Notes: generated from the letters alone by a model not told the origin. A stretch of 64,000 nt of DNA from Desulfosporosinus lacus DSM 15449 (GCF_900129935.1 NZ_FQXJ01000019.1:1-64000), one strand, 5' to 3'; shown: positions 43,707-54,613, counted from the first letter of the stretch. Translations and numbers: made by a program.

Positions 43707-44588
43707 ATGGGTCTGATTATTTACTTGAATGGTTCTTTTGTTTCTGAAGAAGACGCAAAAATATCCGTTTTTGATCACGGTTTTTTATATGGTGACGGTA
43801 TTTTTGAAGGAATTCGCGCCTACCATGGTCGAGTGTTTAAATTAGAAGAACACTTAAAACGCCTCTATGAATCTGCGAAATCGATCAACTTAACCATTGG
43901 TATTAATAAGAAAGAGATGCAAGAGGTCATTTTGGAAACGCTCCGCCAAAATGGTTTAAAAGATGCTTATATTCGCTTAGTGGTGTCACGAGGTAAAGGT
44001 GACCTCGGCCTAGATCCGCGAAAATGTTCAAAGGCTACTATCATTTGTATAGCTGCACAAATTAAGCTCTTTGAGCCAAGTATGTATGAGCAAGGTTTAG
44101 AAGTGAAAACTGTGGCCATCCGTAGGAACAATCCTGATTCCTTAAACCCTAGAATTAAATCTCTTAATTATCTTAACAATATACTTGCGAAAATCGAGAG
44201 CACTCAGGCTGGTGTCATAGAAGCTATTATGCTCACCCAAGATGGATATGTGGCAGAGGGGACGGCGGATAATATTTTTATCTATCGTAATGACGTCTTA
44301 TTGACCCCTCCTCTTTCGGCAGGAATACTAGAGGGCATTACGCGAAATACTGTAATTCAGCTCGCTAAAGAACTTAAAATTGAAGTGAAGGAAGAGCTAT
44401 TTACTCGTCATGATTTATATACCGCTGACGAGTGTTTTCTCACTGGTACGGCAGCTGAATTGATTCCGGTAATCAATGCAGATGGACGTGAGATCGGGGA
44501 TGGTGTTCCCGGTCCAACGTTTAAGCAACTTCTGGAGGCATTTAGGGCGCATACTCATGTCAATGGTCCTGATATTTACAGCAGTTAG
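43707..44588 (+). CDS. ilvE: Branched-chain amino acid aminotransferase
   Basis: 293 residues, PLP fold type IV. The lysine region is in RIKSLNYLNNILAK, and VAEGTADNIFI and LEGITRN are further family motifs. It transfers the amino group to the keto acids of Val, Leu and Ile. First gene behind the riboswitch; TTGGAGGGTTGG precedes the ATG. Confidence 0.95.
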   Translation: MGLIIYLNGSFVSEEDAKISVFDHGFLYGDGIFEGIRAYHGRVFKLEEHLKRLYESAKSINLTIGINKKEMQEVILETLRQNGLKDAYIRLVVSRGKGDLGLDPRKCSKATIICIAAQIKLFEPSMYEQGLEVKTVAIRRNNPDSLNPRIKSLNYLNNILAKIESTQAGVIEAIMLTQDGYVAEGTADNIFIYRNDVLLTPPLSAGILEGITRNTVIQLAKELKIEVKEELFTRHDLYTADECFLTGTAAELIPVINADGREIGDGVPGPTFKQLLEAFRAHTHVNGPDIYSS

Positions 44589-44614
44589 AAGCAAACGTTT
44601 AGGGAGGGAAATGT

Positions 44615-46303
44615 ATGAGTGAAGAAAGAACTGGAATTAAAGGGGCCACCATCTTATTGAATGCTTTACAGCAAGAAGGTGTTGACGTCATTTTTGGTTA
44701 TCCGGGCGGGGTGTTACTTCCATTATATGATGCACTTTTAGATAGTCCAATTCGACATGTATTAGGACGTCATGAACAAGGGGTCGTTTTTGCAGCTGAT
44801 GGTTATTCAAGAGTTACCGGGAAAGTAGGGGTTTGTTTAGGCACCTCCGGACCGGGAGCTACGAATTTGGTGACAGGTATTGCTAATGCTTTTTTAGACT
44901 CTATTCCATTAGTTGTTTTGACAGGACAGGTCTCTACGGGTTCCATCGGCTCAGATTCTTTTCAAGAGGTGGATATCATCGGGATCACCATGCCAATTAC
45001 CAAGCACTCATATTTGGTTAAGGATCCGCGGGATCTGCCTAGGATTGTTAAAGAGGCTTTTTATATAGCGCGGACCGGTCGCCCCGGGCCCGTTCTCATC
45101 GACCTTCCGAAGGACGTTCTAGCTCAAGAAAATGTGGTTCCCTTTTCAAACGAGATGAAATTGAAGGGGTACAAAGTATTTGGACAAGCGAACAACGGTA
45201 AGATTGAAGAAGTGGCCAAGGTGCTTTCAGAATCTCGCAAGCCAGTGCTTTATGCAGGTGGTGGAGTTGTCACTGCCGGAGCCGAAGACGTCTTAAGACT
45301 ATTTGCAGATAAAACGGCAGTGCCGGTTGTCACAACCTTAATGGGAATTGGCAGCCTTCCGTTAGAACATCCTAATTCACTTGGTATGGTAGGAATGCAC
45401 GGAACTGTGACTGCAAACTATGCTGTGGATGATTGTGACTTGCTTATTGCTGTGGGTGTGCGCTTTGACGACCGTGTAACAAGTGGCATGGGGCATCGTT
45501 TCGCGACTAAGGCTAAAGTTATTCATATCGACATCGATCCTGTAGAGATCAGCAAAGTAGTAAAAACAGAGATCCAAATTGTTGGGGATGCCCGCCAAGT
45601 CTTGGCAGAGATTCTGGAAGCTTTGCCGGGATTCGCAAATCCTGATGTGACAGACTGGTGGAATCAGTTGCGTGACTGGAGGAAAAAAAACACTATACAG
45701 TATGACAAGGACAGACTCACCCCACCGATGGTCATGGAATGTTTGGGAGAAATTGCCGGAGGAGATACAATTGTCACTACAGATGTAGGACAGCATCAAA
45801 TGTGGGCTGCTCAATATTATCCGACAGTTAATCCACGCAATTACGCGACCAGCAGCGGACTTGGTGTGATGGGTTATGGGTTGCCTGCCGCAATTGGAGC
45901 ACAAATTGCTCGTCCGAAGGATAAGGTCGTATTGATAACCGGGGATGGATCTTTTCAGATGTCGATCCAAGAGTTAGGGACAATTGCTCAGAATAAACTT
46001 CCTGTTAAAATTATCTTGCTAAACAATGGGGTTCTTGGGATGGTTCGACAAATGCAGAAAATGTTTTATAATGAGCGGTATAGTCAGATTGAACTGCAAG
46101 GTAACCCGGATTTTGTTAAAGTAGCAGAGGCCTATGGTATTCGTGGAATCAGTGTTAATTCCCCAGAGCAGGTACGCGGTGCCATTGAGGAGGCGTTTAA
46201 ACATCCTGGCCCAGTTCTGGTAGACATTACAATATCAGAGCATGAAAATGTTTTACCCATGGTTCCACCTGGTAAAGACATTACTGAAATGATAGTGAGG
46301 TGA
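44615..46303 (+). CDS. ilvB: Acetolactate synthase, large subunit
   Basis: 562 residues; condenses pyruvate with pyruvate or 2-ketobutyrate. The catalytic Glu is in RHEQGVVFAADGYSR, and the TPP motif runs GDGSFQMSIQELGT to LLNN. FAD-region motifs are also present. Followed by ilvN after four bases, so the two subunits are translated in step. GGGAGGGAA precedes the ATG. Confidence 0.96.
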   Translation: MSEERTGIKGATILLNALQQEGVDVIFGYPGGVLLPLYDALLDSPIRHVLGRHEQGVVFAADGYSRVTGKVGVCLGTSGPGATNLVTGIANAFLDSIPLVVLTGQVSTGSIGSDSFQEVDIIGITMPITKHSYLVKDPRDLPRIVKEAFYIARTGRPGPVLIDLPKDVLAQENVVPFSNEMKLKGYKVFGQANNGKIEEVAKVLSESRKPVLYAGGGVVTAGAEDVLRLFADKTAVPVVTTLMGIGSLPLEHPNSLGMVGMHGTVTANYAVDDCDLLIAVGVRFDDRVTSGMGHRFATKAKVIHIDIDPVEISKVVKTEIQIVGDARQVLAEILEALPGFANPDVTDWWNQLRDWRKKNTIQYDKDRLTPPMVMECLGEIAGGDTIVTTDVGQHQMWAAQYYPTVNPRNYATSSGLGVMGYGLPAAIGAQIARPKDKVVLITGDGSFQMSIQELGTIAQNKLPVKIILLNNGVLGMVRQMQKMFYNERYSQIELQGNPDFVKVAEAYGIRGISVNSPEQVRGAIEEAFKHPGPVLVDITISEHENVLPMVPPGKDITEMIVR

Positions 46304-46307
46304 TAAT

Positions 46308-46787
46308 ATGTTGCATACACTTGCAGTCCTTGTGGAAAACAATCCTGGTGTATTGATCCGGGTGGCAGGATTGTTCACGCGTAGGGGCTATAACATCGAT
46401 AGTCTCACGGTTTGTCAGACGGAAGATCCGGAGCTTTCGCGAATGACAATTGTCGTTAATGGGGATGATCAAATTATTGAGCAAGTAAGGAATCAACTGA
46501 GTAAATTAGTGGTTGTTCATTCAGTTTCAGATTTGACTGGAGAAAGTGTCGTCGATCGAGAACTGGCTTTAATTCGCGTTCAGGTCAGCACGGAAACACG
46601 ATCCGCGGTGCTTCAAACGGTTGATATTTTCCGAGGTCGGGTTGTGGATATGGGAAGGACAAATATTACCGTAGAGTTAACGGGTGATATCCCGAAAATT
46701 GATGCGTTTGTCCATGCAATTCAACCTTATGGATTACTTGAGTTAGTTCGCACTGGCAAGGTTGCAATTTTGCGATCTGAAGCATAG
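46308..46787 (+). CDS. ilvN: Acetolactate synthase, small regulatory subunit
   Basis: 159 residues. An N-terminal ACT domain (LAVLVENNPGVLIRVAGLF, then RGYNIDSLTV) binds valine for feedback; the C-terminal half (TVELTGDIPKIDAFV) is also complete. It activates IlvB. Confidence 0.96.
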   Translation: MLHTLAVLVENNPGVLIRVAGLFTRRGYNIDSLTVCQTEDPELSRMTIVVNGDDQIIEQVRNQLSKLVVVHSVSDLTGESVVDRELALIRVQVSTETRSAVLQTVDIFRGRVVDMGRTNITVELTGDIPKIDAFVHAIQPYGLLELVRTGKVAILRSEA

Positions 46788-46864
46788 AGAAAGATTTCCA
46801 TTGTGTAGTATAATATACATGGTTTATTTTTAGAAAAGGTTAAAGTTGAAAGGAAGTTATAAAA

Positions 46865-47863
46865 ATGGCAAAAATGTATTACGAAGTAGATGCTAATCTG
46901 GAGTTATTAAAAGGCAAAGTAATCGCAGTTATGGGTTATGGCAGCCAAGGACATGCACAAGCTCAAAACCTTAAAGATTCAGGACTTAACGTTGTAATCG
47001 GACTTCGTCCAGGTAGTGCTCGTACAGAACGTGCACAAGCAGCAGGCTTTGAAGTTATGACAGTTGAAGAGGCAGCCAAGCGAGCTGATGTTATTCAAAT
47101 TCTGCTTCCAGATGAAACCCAAAGTAAAGTTTATAATGAAGAGATTAAAAAGCATCTTACGTCAGGAAAGGCTTTAGTCTTTTCTCACGGATTCAATATT
47201 CACTTTGGACAAATTGTCCCTCCAAGCGATGTCGATGTCTTTATGGTGGCACCAAAAAGCCCAGGCCATTTAGTGCGCCGAACCTATACTGAAGGTGCTG
47301 GAGTGCCGGCCTTGATCGCCGTTCATCAGGATGCCTCTGGGAAAGCCAAAGAATTAGCCTTGGCCTATGCTAAGGGAATTGGCTCCACCAAAGCGGGAGT
47401 TCTGGAAACGACCTTTGGAGAAGAAACAGAAACTGACCTTTTTGGTGAGCAGGCAGTCCTTTGTGGAGGAGCATCTGAACTGGTTAAAGCAGGTTTTGAC
47501 ACATTGGTCGAGGCAGGATATCAGCCGGAAATTGCTTACTTTGAATGCTTACACGAGCTAAAACTCATAGTTGACCTAATGTATGAAGGTGGCATGAGTT
47601 GGATGAGATATTCAGTGTCAGATACTGCTCAATATGGAGATATGACTGTCGGTAAGAGAATTGTTAACCAAGAAACCCGTAAAGAGATGAAACGCGTGCT
47701 TGAAGAAATTCAAGACGGTCGTTTTGCAAAAGCTTGGTTACTTGAAAACCAAGCAAATCGTCCGGCCTTTAATGCTATGACTCGTAACGAAGCAAATCAT
47801 CAGATTGAAAAGGTTGGAGAACAACTCAGAGGGATGATGAGTTGGTTGAAAAAGCACGAATAG
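46865..47863 (+). CDS. ilvC: Ketol-acid reductoisomerase
   Basis: 332 residues, class I. NADPH site [13 protein letters not shown] with the following RPGS; Mg2+ ligands in [16 protein letters not shown] and [17 protein letters not shown]. It isomerises and reduces acetolactate. AAAGGAAGTT lies upstream; the spacing of 77 bases from ilvN is the largest within this operon. Confidence 0.97.
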   Translation: MAKMYYEVDANLELLKGKVIAVMGYGSQGHAQAQNLKDSGLNVVIGLRPGSARTERAQAAGFEVMTVEEAAKRADVIQILLPDETQSKVYNEEIKKHLTSGKALVFSHGFNIHFGQIVPPSDVDVFMVAPKSPGHLVRRTYTEGAGVPALIAVHQDASGKAKELALAYAKGIGSTKAGVLETTFGEETETDLFGEQAVLCGGASELVKAGFDTLVEAGYQPEIAYFECLHELKLIVDLMYEGGMSWMRYSVSDTAQYGDMTVGKRIVNQETRKEMKRVLEEIQDGRFAKAWLLENQANRPAFNAMTRNEANHQIEKVGEQLRGMMSWLKKHE

Positions 47864-47912
47864 AGTACGCTTTTTAAAGTAAAGTTATATATCTGGGAAG
47901 GAAGTTAAAGGG

Positions 47913-49436
47913 ATGCGCCGGATCGAGATCTTTGATACTACGCTTAGAGATGGTGAACAATCTCCAGGAGTAGCACTTAACGCAGATGAAAAATTGCAAA
48001 TCGCACATCAATTAAGTAAGCTAGGGGTTAATGTTCTCGAAGCAGGATTTCCTATTGCCTCCCCTGGAGATTTTGAGGGAGTGCGCAGGATTGCTCAAGA
48101 AGTAAGAAACGTAAGTGTGGCTGCCCTTGCGCGGGCCAATGCCAAAGATATTGAACGTGCCTGGGAAGCAATTTCCGGTGCAGAGTCTCCGCGCATTCAT
48201 ACCTTTATTGCCACTTCACCGATTCATATGCTTTATAAATTACAAAAATCCCCCGACGATGTGCTTGAACAAGCCATTCAGGCAGTTCGATTGGCAAAAT
48301 CCAAAGTAAGTGACATTGAGTTTAGTGCCGAAGATGCGTCCCGCAGTGATGTGGATTTTCTAGCTAAAGTTTTCTCTGGGGTTATTCAAGCAGGAGCAAC
48401 GGTCCTTAACATTCCGGATACTGTGGGGTATGCTACACCCGAAGAGTATGCTGCATTTTTGCAATCGATCATGGAGCGTACAGTTGGGATTGAGAAGGTC
48501 AAAGTCAGTGTCCACTGCCACAATGATTTGGGCCTGGCGGTGGCGAACTCCCTGGCCGCTGTTGGGGTAGGTGTGCATCAGTTAGAGTGTACGGTTAATG
48601 GGATCGGGGAAAGGGCAGGGAATGCGGCTTTAGAAGAACTTGTCATGGCTTTGCACACCCGCAAGGACCAGTTTAATGTTGAAACTAGTATTGTGACAGC
48701 GGAAATTGCCAGAACCAGTCAATTGGTAAGCCGTTTAACAGGCATGATGATTCAACATAACAAGGCGATTGTGGGTAAGAACGCTTTTGCTCACGAATCG
48801 GGTATTCACCAAGATGGAATGCTTAAAGAACGTTCCACTTACGAAATCATGTCACCAAGTGTGATAGGGATTGATGTTGAATCTATCGTTTTAGGAAAAC
48901 ACTCAGGGCGACATGCGGTTCAGCAACGGCTGACAGATCTTGGGCTGAATTTGGAAGAGGGCCGATTTGAAGAGCTGTTTTCTCGGTTTAAACTATTGGC
49001 AGATCGCAAGAAAGAAGTAACAACATCAGATTTGTTCTCCCTGGCAGACGAGCAAAAAGAGAAAACGGATCTGATAAACTTAGATTATTTGCAGGTCTCA
49101 AGCGGGACCCATCTGGTTCCTACGGCTACTGTCGGGCTCATGTTTCAGGGGCAACGGTTAGCAGATGCGGCGTGTGGGGATGGACCAGTTGATGCGGCAT
49201 TTAAAGCCATTGATAAAGTTCTGGGAACCCAAGGTAAATTGATTCACTATTCCTTGCAAGCTCTCGATGGTGGAGAAGATGCCCAAGGAGAAGTAACGGT
49301 TAGTGTGAAATTTGGTGAGAATTTAGTTGCTGGGCGTGGAGTAAGTACAGATATAATTGAAGCAAGTGTACGAGGTTATCTCCAGGCTGTAAACCGTGCC
49401 TTCTCACGAGGGTGGATTGAAATACTAGAGAAATAA
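47913..49436 (+). CDS. leuA: 2-isopropylmalate synthase
   Basis: 507 residues; first committed step of leucine synthesis. [14 protein letters not shown] with its metal Asp, [15 protein letters not shown] with the metal His pair, and a full-length C-terminal regulatory domain are present. The stop is followed within 17 bases by the truncated leuD frame; leuC, which would normally follow, is absent. Confidence 0.96.
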   Translation: MRRIEIFDTTLRDGEQSPGVALNADEKLQIAHQLSKLGVNVLEAGFPIASPGDFEGVRRIAQEVRNVSVAALARANAKDIERAWEAISGAESPRIHTFIATSPIHMLYKLQKSPDDVLEQAIQAVRLAKSKVSDIEFSAEDASRSDVDFLAKVFSGVIQAGATVLNIPDTVGYATPEEYAAFLQSIMERTVGIEKVKVSVHCHNDLGLAVANSLAAVGVGVHQLECTVNGIGERAGNAALEELVMALHTRKDQFNVETSIVTAEIARTSQLVSRLTGMMIQHNKAIVGKNAFAHESGIHQDGMLKERSTYEIMSPSVIGIDVESIVLGKHSGRHAVQQRLTDLGLNLEEGRFEELFSRFKLLADRKKEVTTSDLFSLADEQKEKTDLINLDYLQVSSGTHLVPTATVGLMFQGQRLADAACGDGPVDAAFKAIDKVLGTQGKLIHYSLQALDGGEDAQGEVTVSVKFGENLVAGRGVSTDIIEASVRGYLQAVNRAFSRGWIEILEK

Positions 49437-49452
49437 ATCCACTCCTGAGCAT

Positions 49453-49854
49453 TTGGCAGCACATTGTATGGAAGATGCAGGAACACAGTTTGCTCAGGAA
49501 GTTAAGTCTGGAGACCTTATGGTCGGCGGCAAAAACTTCGGATGCGGTTACTCGCGCGAACATGCTCCGATCGCCATTAAAGCTTGTGGTATTAAAGTAA
49601 TAATTGCCGAGTCGTTTGCGCGGATTTTCTATCGCAATGCGCTTAATATTGGATTGCCAATTATGGAATGCCCTGAAGCGGTAGCCGGAATTTCTCCGGG
49701 AGATGAGATAGAAGTAAATCTTGCGACAGGTATTATCGAGAATAGGACAACAAATAGCCAGTTCCGAGCTCGCTCCTTTCCTCCTTTTATGCAGGAATTG
49801 ATACGTGCTGGTGGTCTTATTCCTTATATTGAAGGGAGAAGAAAAAATGCCTAA
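49453..49854 (+). pseudogene. leuD: 3-isopropylmalate dehydratase small subunit, 5'-truncated
   Basis: 133 residues against about 160-165 for the family. The body is intact (VGGKNFGCGYSREHAP and IAESFARIFYRNALNIGLP) but the N-terminal strand with the NVDTDVIIPARY-type motif is missing. The in-frame sequence begins right after the leuA stop (TPEHLAAHCMED), so a deletion joins the leuA end to codon about 30 of leuD and removes all of leuC. Only a weak internal TTG at 49453 could start it. Probably inactive unless leuCD exist elsewhere. Confidence 0.85.
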
Positions 49855-50908
49855 TGTACTAGTTCTTCCAGGAGATGGTATTGGGGTAGAGATTACTCCG
49901 GAAGCCGTTAAGGTGTTAGAAGCGGTCTTGAAAGGTAATTCTACCAGTCTAAATTTTGAGTATGGCTTGATAGGTGGAGCCGCGATTGATGAAGTGGGCA
50001 AGGCTTTGCCAGATGCAACATTAGCGGCGGCTCAAGCAGCCGATGCGGTTTTAATGGGTTCCGTAGGAGGCCCTAAGTGGGATACCCTTCCTGCTCCGCA
50101 ACGTCCAGAGTTAGGAGGACTGCTCCCGATTAGAAAGGCCTTGGGGCTGTTTGCCAATATTCGTCCTATAAAAATGCTACCCATGTTAGTTGATGCCTCG
50201 ACTCTTCGCAGCGAAGTAGTTAAGAACGTTGATCTGGTTGTTCTTCGTGAATTGACTGGCGGACTTTACTTCGGCGAGAAAGGGAGAGGAACAAACCCAA
50301 GAAGTGCATTTGATACGTTGATTTATACAGAAGAAGAAATCAAACGCATTGTAGAACTAGGTTTTCAAACGGCAGTTAAGCGACGTAAGAAACTTTGCTC
50401 AGTAGACAAAGCAAATGTATTAGAATCTTCTCGTTTTTGGAGAGAGATAACCCTTGAAGTTGCAAAAAATTATCCAGAGGTCGAATTGACTCATATGTAT
50501 GTGGATAATGCAGCTATGCAATTAGTTCGTTTACCGGAGCAATTTGATGTTATCGTTACGGAAAATATGTTCGGAGATATCCTTACAGATTTGGCGTCTA
50601 TGCTAATGGGGTCGATCGGAATGATCTCCTCGGCAAGCTTAAACGGGAGTAAAGGACTCTACGAACCAGCTCATGGCTCGGCACCGGATATTGCTGGTAA
50701 GAATATTGCCAATCCCTTAGCTACAATTCTCTCGGGAGCATTGATGTTACGCTATTCGTTTGGATTAGAGGATGAAGCTCAGAAAATCGAGAGAGCGGTT
50801 GAACGCGTTTTGCAAGAGGGGTACAGAACTCCTGATTTAGCAAAACCAGGGGATAAAGTACTAGGAACTCGAGAAATGGGCAATGCTGTGGTTGAGGCGC
50901 TGAAGTAG
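49847..50908 (+). CDS. leuB: 3-isopropylmalate dehydrogenase
   Basis: 353 residues. [15 protein letters not shown] at the start, [12 protein letters not shown] and the metal motif [12 protein letters not shown] are intact. ATG 49847 follows GAAGGGAGAAG and overlaps the leuD end by eight bases; an earlier in-frame start at 49805 has no site. Oxidises 3-isopropylmalate, the product of the missing LeuCD step. Confidence 0.96.
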   Translation: MPNVLVLPGDGIGVEITPEAVKVLEAVLKGNSTSLNFEYGLIGGAAIDEVGKALPDATLAAAQAADAVLMGSVGGPKWDTLPAPQRPELGGLLPIRKALGLFANIRPIKMLPMLVDASTLRSEVVKNVDLVVLRELTGGLYFGEKGRGTNPRSAFDTLIYTEEEIKRIVELGFQTAVKRRKKLCSVDKANVLESSRFWREITLEVAKNYPEVELTHMYVDNAAMQLVRLPEQFDVIVTENMFGDILTDLASMLMGSIGMISSASLNGSKGLYEPAHGSAPDIAGKNIANPLATILSGALMLRYSFGLEDEAQKIERAVERVLQEGYRTPDLAKPGDKVLGTREMGNAVVEALK

Positions 50909-50994
50909 GTCGTGTTTGCTTCGGTTTGCATAAGCTAATATTTTTATTGACACTTGAAATATTTGGATGGATGAGATAGAGTATAGTTAACTAG

Positions 50995-51250
50995 ATATTG
51001 AATAAAGCATGGGATCGACCCAGTATGGTAGACGGTGGTGTTCAGAGAGAAAAGCAATTGCTGAGAGTTTTTCCGCCTTCGATATCAGAACCCCAGTCGT
51101 GATGCTCTGATGAAGAATCGGACGGTTTTTCCACCGTTATGCGGAATGTTGTTGGATCAATCTGGCACTATAGAGTTGGCATTGGCAATAAAGGTGGTAC
51201 CGCGGAAGGCTTCTTTCGTCCTTGATGAGGATGAAAGGGGCCTTTTTTTA
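50995..51250 (+). promoter_or_regulatory. T-box riboswitch with terminator, upstream of proC
   Basis: The T-box sequence AAAGGTGGTACCGCGG (51190-51205) is followed by a terminator (GGCTTCTTTCGTCCT paired with AGGATGAAAGGGGCC, then T7, to 51249). The 5' stem I begins near 51040 (GAGAGAAAAGC...GCTGAGAG). A CCCC run after GAA at 51088-51094 offers a proline (CCC) specifier, which fits the proC-proB-proA genes that follow. The specifier position is inferred from the usual GAA-NNN context. 50909-50994 shows no gene. Confidence 0.88.
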
Positions 51251-51385
51251 GGTCTTTTGGGTCTGTGAAAGTCAGGGGAAATTGCCCGTTCACATATGTT
51301 GGGTTTACTGGATCGGCAGGATTGGTATGCTATTAAAGGTTGGCCAAGGTTGATAAGATTAAAGGGTTATGAAAGGGTGTAAAGA

Positions 51386-52195
51386 ATGACTCAGTCTATT
51401 GGGTTTATTGGTGGGGGAAATATTGCGGAGGCTATGATAAGTGGTCTTAAGCAGTCAAATAGTTCACTTGAGATTCGAGTGACGAATCTTTCCAATCGCG
51501 GACGGCTCCAAGGCTTGGTTGATAGATATAATGTTATTGCAGCTCCATTATTGGAGCTCGTGGAAGATTCTCGCGTCTTGATCATTGCGGTGAAGCCGAA
51601 GGATGTTCAAGCTGTCCTTAAAGATTTAAAGGATTTTCCATTGAAGGATAAACTGGTTATTAGTGTGGCAGCGGGTGTCCCATTGAAGGTCTTTTATAAA
51701 TACTTGCCGGGGGTTGCTGTGGTACGGGCAATGCCGAATACTTCAACGGCAGTGCTTCATTCCATGACTGGATTGGTACGCGGTGATAATGTTACAGAAG
51801 AACAGGCCGAAATAGGGGAGAAGATCTTTTCGGCTACAGGGCGGATCATGTGGGTTCCAGAAAAAAACATCAATGCATTAACAGCAATTAGTGGAAGCGG
51901 ACCAGCATATTTTTATCTATTCGCCGAGAGCTTAATAAAAGCAGGAGTAGAATTAGGGCTTAGCGAAGAAGAGGCTGAGATATTGGTTCTTGAAACCTTG
52001 ATTGGTTCGGGGAAGATGATCGCAGAAAGCGATAAATCGCCGGGAAAACTGCGTGAAGAAGTGACTTCGCCTAATGGCACGACGTATGCGGCTTTAAATG
52101 TATTTACGGATGAGAAATTGGCTGAAACCGTGCTGAATGCGGCAAAGGCTTGTGCACGGCGCGCGGAAGATTTGGAAGGAGAGTATTCAGAGTGA
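51386..52195 (+). CDS. proC: Pyrroline-5-carboxylate reductase
   Basis: 269 residues; last step of proline synthesis. IGFIGGGNIAEAMISGL is the NAD(P) site, with AVKPKDV, VRAMPNTS and the C-terminal AISGSGPAYFYLF motif. First gene of a complete proline operon controlled by the T-box. GAAAGGGTG precedes the ATG. Confidence 0.96.
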   Translation: MTQSIGFIGGGNIAEAMISGLKQSNSSLEIRVTNLSNRGRLQGLVDRYNVIAAPLLELVEDSRVLIIAVKPKDVQAVLKDLKDFPLKDKLVISVAAGVPLKVFYKYLPGVAVVRAMPNTSTAVLHSMTGLVRGDNVTEEQAEIGEKIFSATGRIMWVPEKNINALTAISGSGPAYFYLFAESLIKAGVELGLSEEEAEILVLETLIGSGKMIAESDKSPGKLREEVTSPNGTTYAALNVFTDEKLAETVLNAAKACARRAEDLEGEYSE

Positions 52196-53310
52196 CATTA
52201 AGTGAGGTTCGTAGGGTTGTCTTGAAAATTGGGAGCAGCAGTTTGAACCATCCTCATGGTGGTTTAGATGAACAAGCCATAACTGAGATCGTCTCAGTAG
52301 TCGCCGCCCTAAAGGAAAATGGGGTGGAGTGCATTATTGTTTCTTCGGGTGCGGTGGCGGCAGGAATGGGTCAACTGAAGCTCCAAGCTCGGCCCCGGGA
52401 TTTAGCAGGTAAACAAGCCGTTGCTGCTGTGGGTCAAGGGGTACTAATAGAGATGTATACTCGAAATCTCGAACGGCATGGTATTGTAGGGGCTCAAGTT
52501 TTATTATCTCGTATAGATTTGGCACAATCATCACACTATAGGAACGCTCAAAATACTCTGGAGAAATTACTGCGTTTACAAGTCGTGCCTATTATTAATG
52601 AAAACGACACAGTTGCAGTGGATGAGCTCTGTTTTGGAGATAATGATACTCTGTCAGCCTTAGTGGCAGGGCTTGTCGGTGCAGACTTGTTGGTTATTTT
52701 AACAGATGTGGATGGCTTGTATACCGCCAATCCCAAAAAGGATGAGTCAGCACAGCTTATTAAAGAAGTAACAGAGGTCTCTGCAGTTGAAAGCATGGCG
52801 AGCGGGGCAGGAAGCTTACTAGGGACTGGAGGGATGGTCACTAAACTTAGGGCAGCCAAAATAGCTACTCGTTTTGGAATTGGGATGCTGCTTTTGAATT
52901 TTACGCGACTTCGAGAACTCACCTTCTTGACCAAGGGTCAAGGACCAGAGGGAACATATTTTCAGCCTTTAAAGCATCGTCTTGCAGGTCGGAAACGCTG
53001 GATTGCTTATGCAGGGTTAACTGAAGGCAGTATCCAAGTCGATGATGGCGCAGCCAAGGCCCTTGTGAAAGAAGGCAAAAGTCTGCTGGCGAAAGGAATT
53101 ATAGTTGCTGAGGGGACTTGGGAACGTAAAGAAATCGTTCGGATAGTCAATACGCAGGGAGAGGAGATTGCCAGAGGAGTGGTAGAGTTGAGTAATGATG
53201 AAGTTCAGACGGTAAAAGGACTTCATTCTGAGAAAATTCATCAACTTATTGCAGATTTTGACGGTGAAGAAGTAGTTCACCGTGACAACATGACACTTAT
53301 GGTGGATTAA
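52192..53310 (+). CDS. proB: Glutamate 5-kinase
   Basis: 372 residues: amino-acid kinase domain (VLKIGSSSLNHP, INENDTVAVDEL, FGDNDTLSALVAGLVGADLL) and a C-terminal PUA domain. GTG 52192 overlaps the proC stop as GTGA with GGAGAG upstream, so translation is coupled. First step of proline synthesis from glutamate. Confidence 0.95.
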   Translation: MTLSEVRRVVLKIGSSSLNHPHGGLDEQAITEIVSVVAALKENGVECIIVSSGAVAAGMGQLKLQARPRDLAGKQAVAAVGQGVLIEMYTRNLERHGIVGAQVLLSRIDLAQSSHYRNAQNTLEKLLRLQVVPIINENDTVAVDELCFGDNDTLSALVAGLVGADLLVILTDVDGLYTANPKKDESAQLIKEVTEVSAVESMASGAGSLLGTGGMVTKLRAAKIATRFGIGMLLLNFTRLRELTFLTKGQGPEGTYFQPLKHRLAGRKRWIAYAGLTEGSIQVDDGAAKALVKEGKSLLAKGIIVAEGTWERKEIVRIVNTQGEEIARGVVELSNDEVQTVKGLHSEKIHQLIADFDGEEVVHRDNMTLMVD

Positions 53311-53362
53311 TTACTCAAATAATTGATAAGAAGGTTAAGTTTATGGTAGGAGGTCACTGCTT

Positions 53363-54613
53363 ATGTTTCACCCAGAATTAATTGAAATTGGGCAAAGAGC
53401 TAAACAAGCGGCTCGTCAGTTGGCTTTTGCCAGTACAGAGTCCAAAAATGATGCGTTAACCTTAATGTCCGAGGCGCTCCTGAAAAATGAGGGAGAAATT
53501 CTTAAGGCAAATAGCCTCGATGTTCAAGCGGCTGAAGAGAAAGGTCTTAAGAAGAGTCTTGTCAATCGTTTAAGGTTGACTTCGGCGAGCATTGCACAGA
53601 TAAGTCAATCCCTTAAAGAGGTTGTTGCATTACGAGACCCTGTGGGAGAAGGGGAAGTTTGGACGCGTCCGAATGGCTTGCGTATTCAACAGACTCGGGT
53701 TCCTTTAGGGGTTGTGGCGATGATCTATGAAGCACGACCCAACGTGACGGTCGATGCCGCTGCCTTGTGTCTGAAATCTGGAAATGTGGTCATTCTCAGG
53801 GGAGGGTCGGAGGCTTTAGAAAGCAATAAGGTTTTGGCAAGAGTAATTGCGGAAGCTGCTGAAGAGAGCGGATTGCCGTCAGGATGTATCCAATTGATTA
53901 CAGAGACTAATCGAGAATGGGTCCAACAACTGATGCGTTTAAATGATTATGTAGATGTCATTATTCCCAGAGGGGGTGCTGGGCTGATTCAAACAGTGGT
54001 ACAAAATGCCACCGTACCAGTGATTGAAACCGGAACTGGTATGTGTCATGCTTTTGTTGATCGAGATGCAGATTATAAAAAGGCCATTCCCATTGTTATA
54101 AATGCTAAGACCCAAAATCCAGGAGTCTGCAATGCCTTGGAAACTATGCTCATAGATGATGCAGTCGCAGAAAACTTTCTCCCACTAATTGGAGAGGAGC
54201 TTAGGAAAAATCAAGTCGAAATAAAAGGTTGTTCTAGAACGTGTGAAATCTTGCCTTATGCCGTTCCTGCTATAGAGGAAGACTGGGTGGCAGAACATCT
54301 GGACCTAATTTTAAGCGTTAAAGTTGTGTCTGGGCTTGATGGTGCCCTGGATCACATTTACAAATATAGTACCAAACATTCTGAAACGATTATCACTGAG
54401 AATTACACAAGGGCTCAGCGGTTTTTAAGAGAAATTGATGCAGCCGCTGTTTATGTCAATGCTTCAACTCGTTTCACAGACGGTGGGCGATTCGGCTTTG
54501 GAGCTGAGATTGGAATAAGTACTCAAAAGTTACATGCCCGTGGACCAATGGGTCTGAGAGAATTGACGACGATCAAATATATTGTTTATGGGGATGGACA
54601 AATAGTAAAATAA
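53363..54613 (+). CDS. proA: Glutamate-5-semialdehyde dehydrogenase
   Basis: 416 residues. Catalytic cysteine in AKTQNPGVCNALETML; ETGTGMCHAFVDRDAD and the RFTDGGRFGFGAEIGIST end motif are also complete. Third gene of the proline operon, followed by a terminator at 54628. GGTAGGAGGTC is the ribosome site. Confidence 0.96.
   Translation: MFHPELIEIGQRAKQAARQLAFASTESKNDALTLMSEALLKNEGEILKANSLDVQAAEEKGLKKSLVNRLRLTSASIAQISQSLKEVVALRDPVGEGEVWTRPNGLRIQQTRVPLGVVAMIYEARPNVTVDAAALCLKSGNVVILRGGSEALESNKVLARVIAEAAEESGLPSGCIQLITETNREWVQQLMRLNDYVDVIIPRGGAGLIQTVVQNATVPVIETGTGMCHAFVDRDADYKKAIPIVINAKTQNPGVCNALETMLIDDAVAENFLPLIGEELRKNQVEIKGCSRTCEILPYAVPAIEEDWVAEHLDLILSVKVVSGLDGALDHIYKYSTKHSETIITENYTRAQRFLREIDAAAVYVNASTRFTDGGRFGFGAEIGISTQKLHARGPMGLRELTTIKYIVYGDGQIVK

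Noticed and set aside
45377-45970. Long minus-strand frame of 197 codons inside ilvB
   Set aside because: Antisense shadow of a strongly conserved gene; no domain and no ribosome site.
49300-50001. Minus-strand frame of 233 codons across leuA-leuD-leuB
   Set aside because: Antisense to three recognised genes; no family features.
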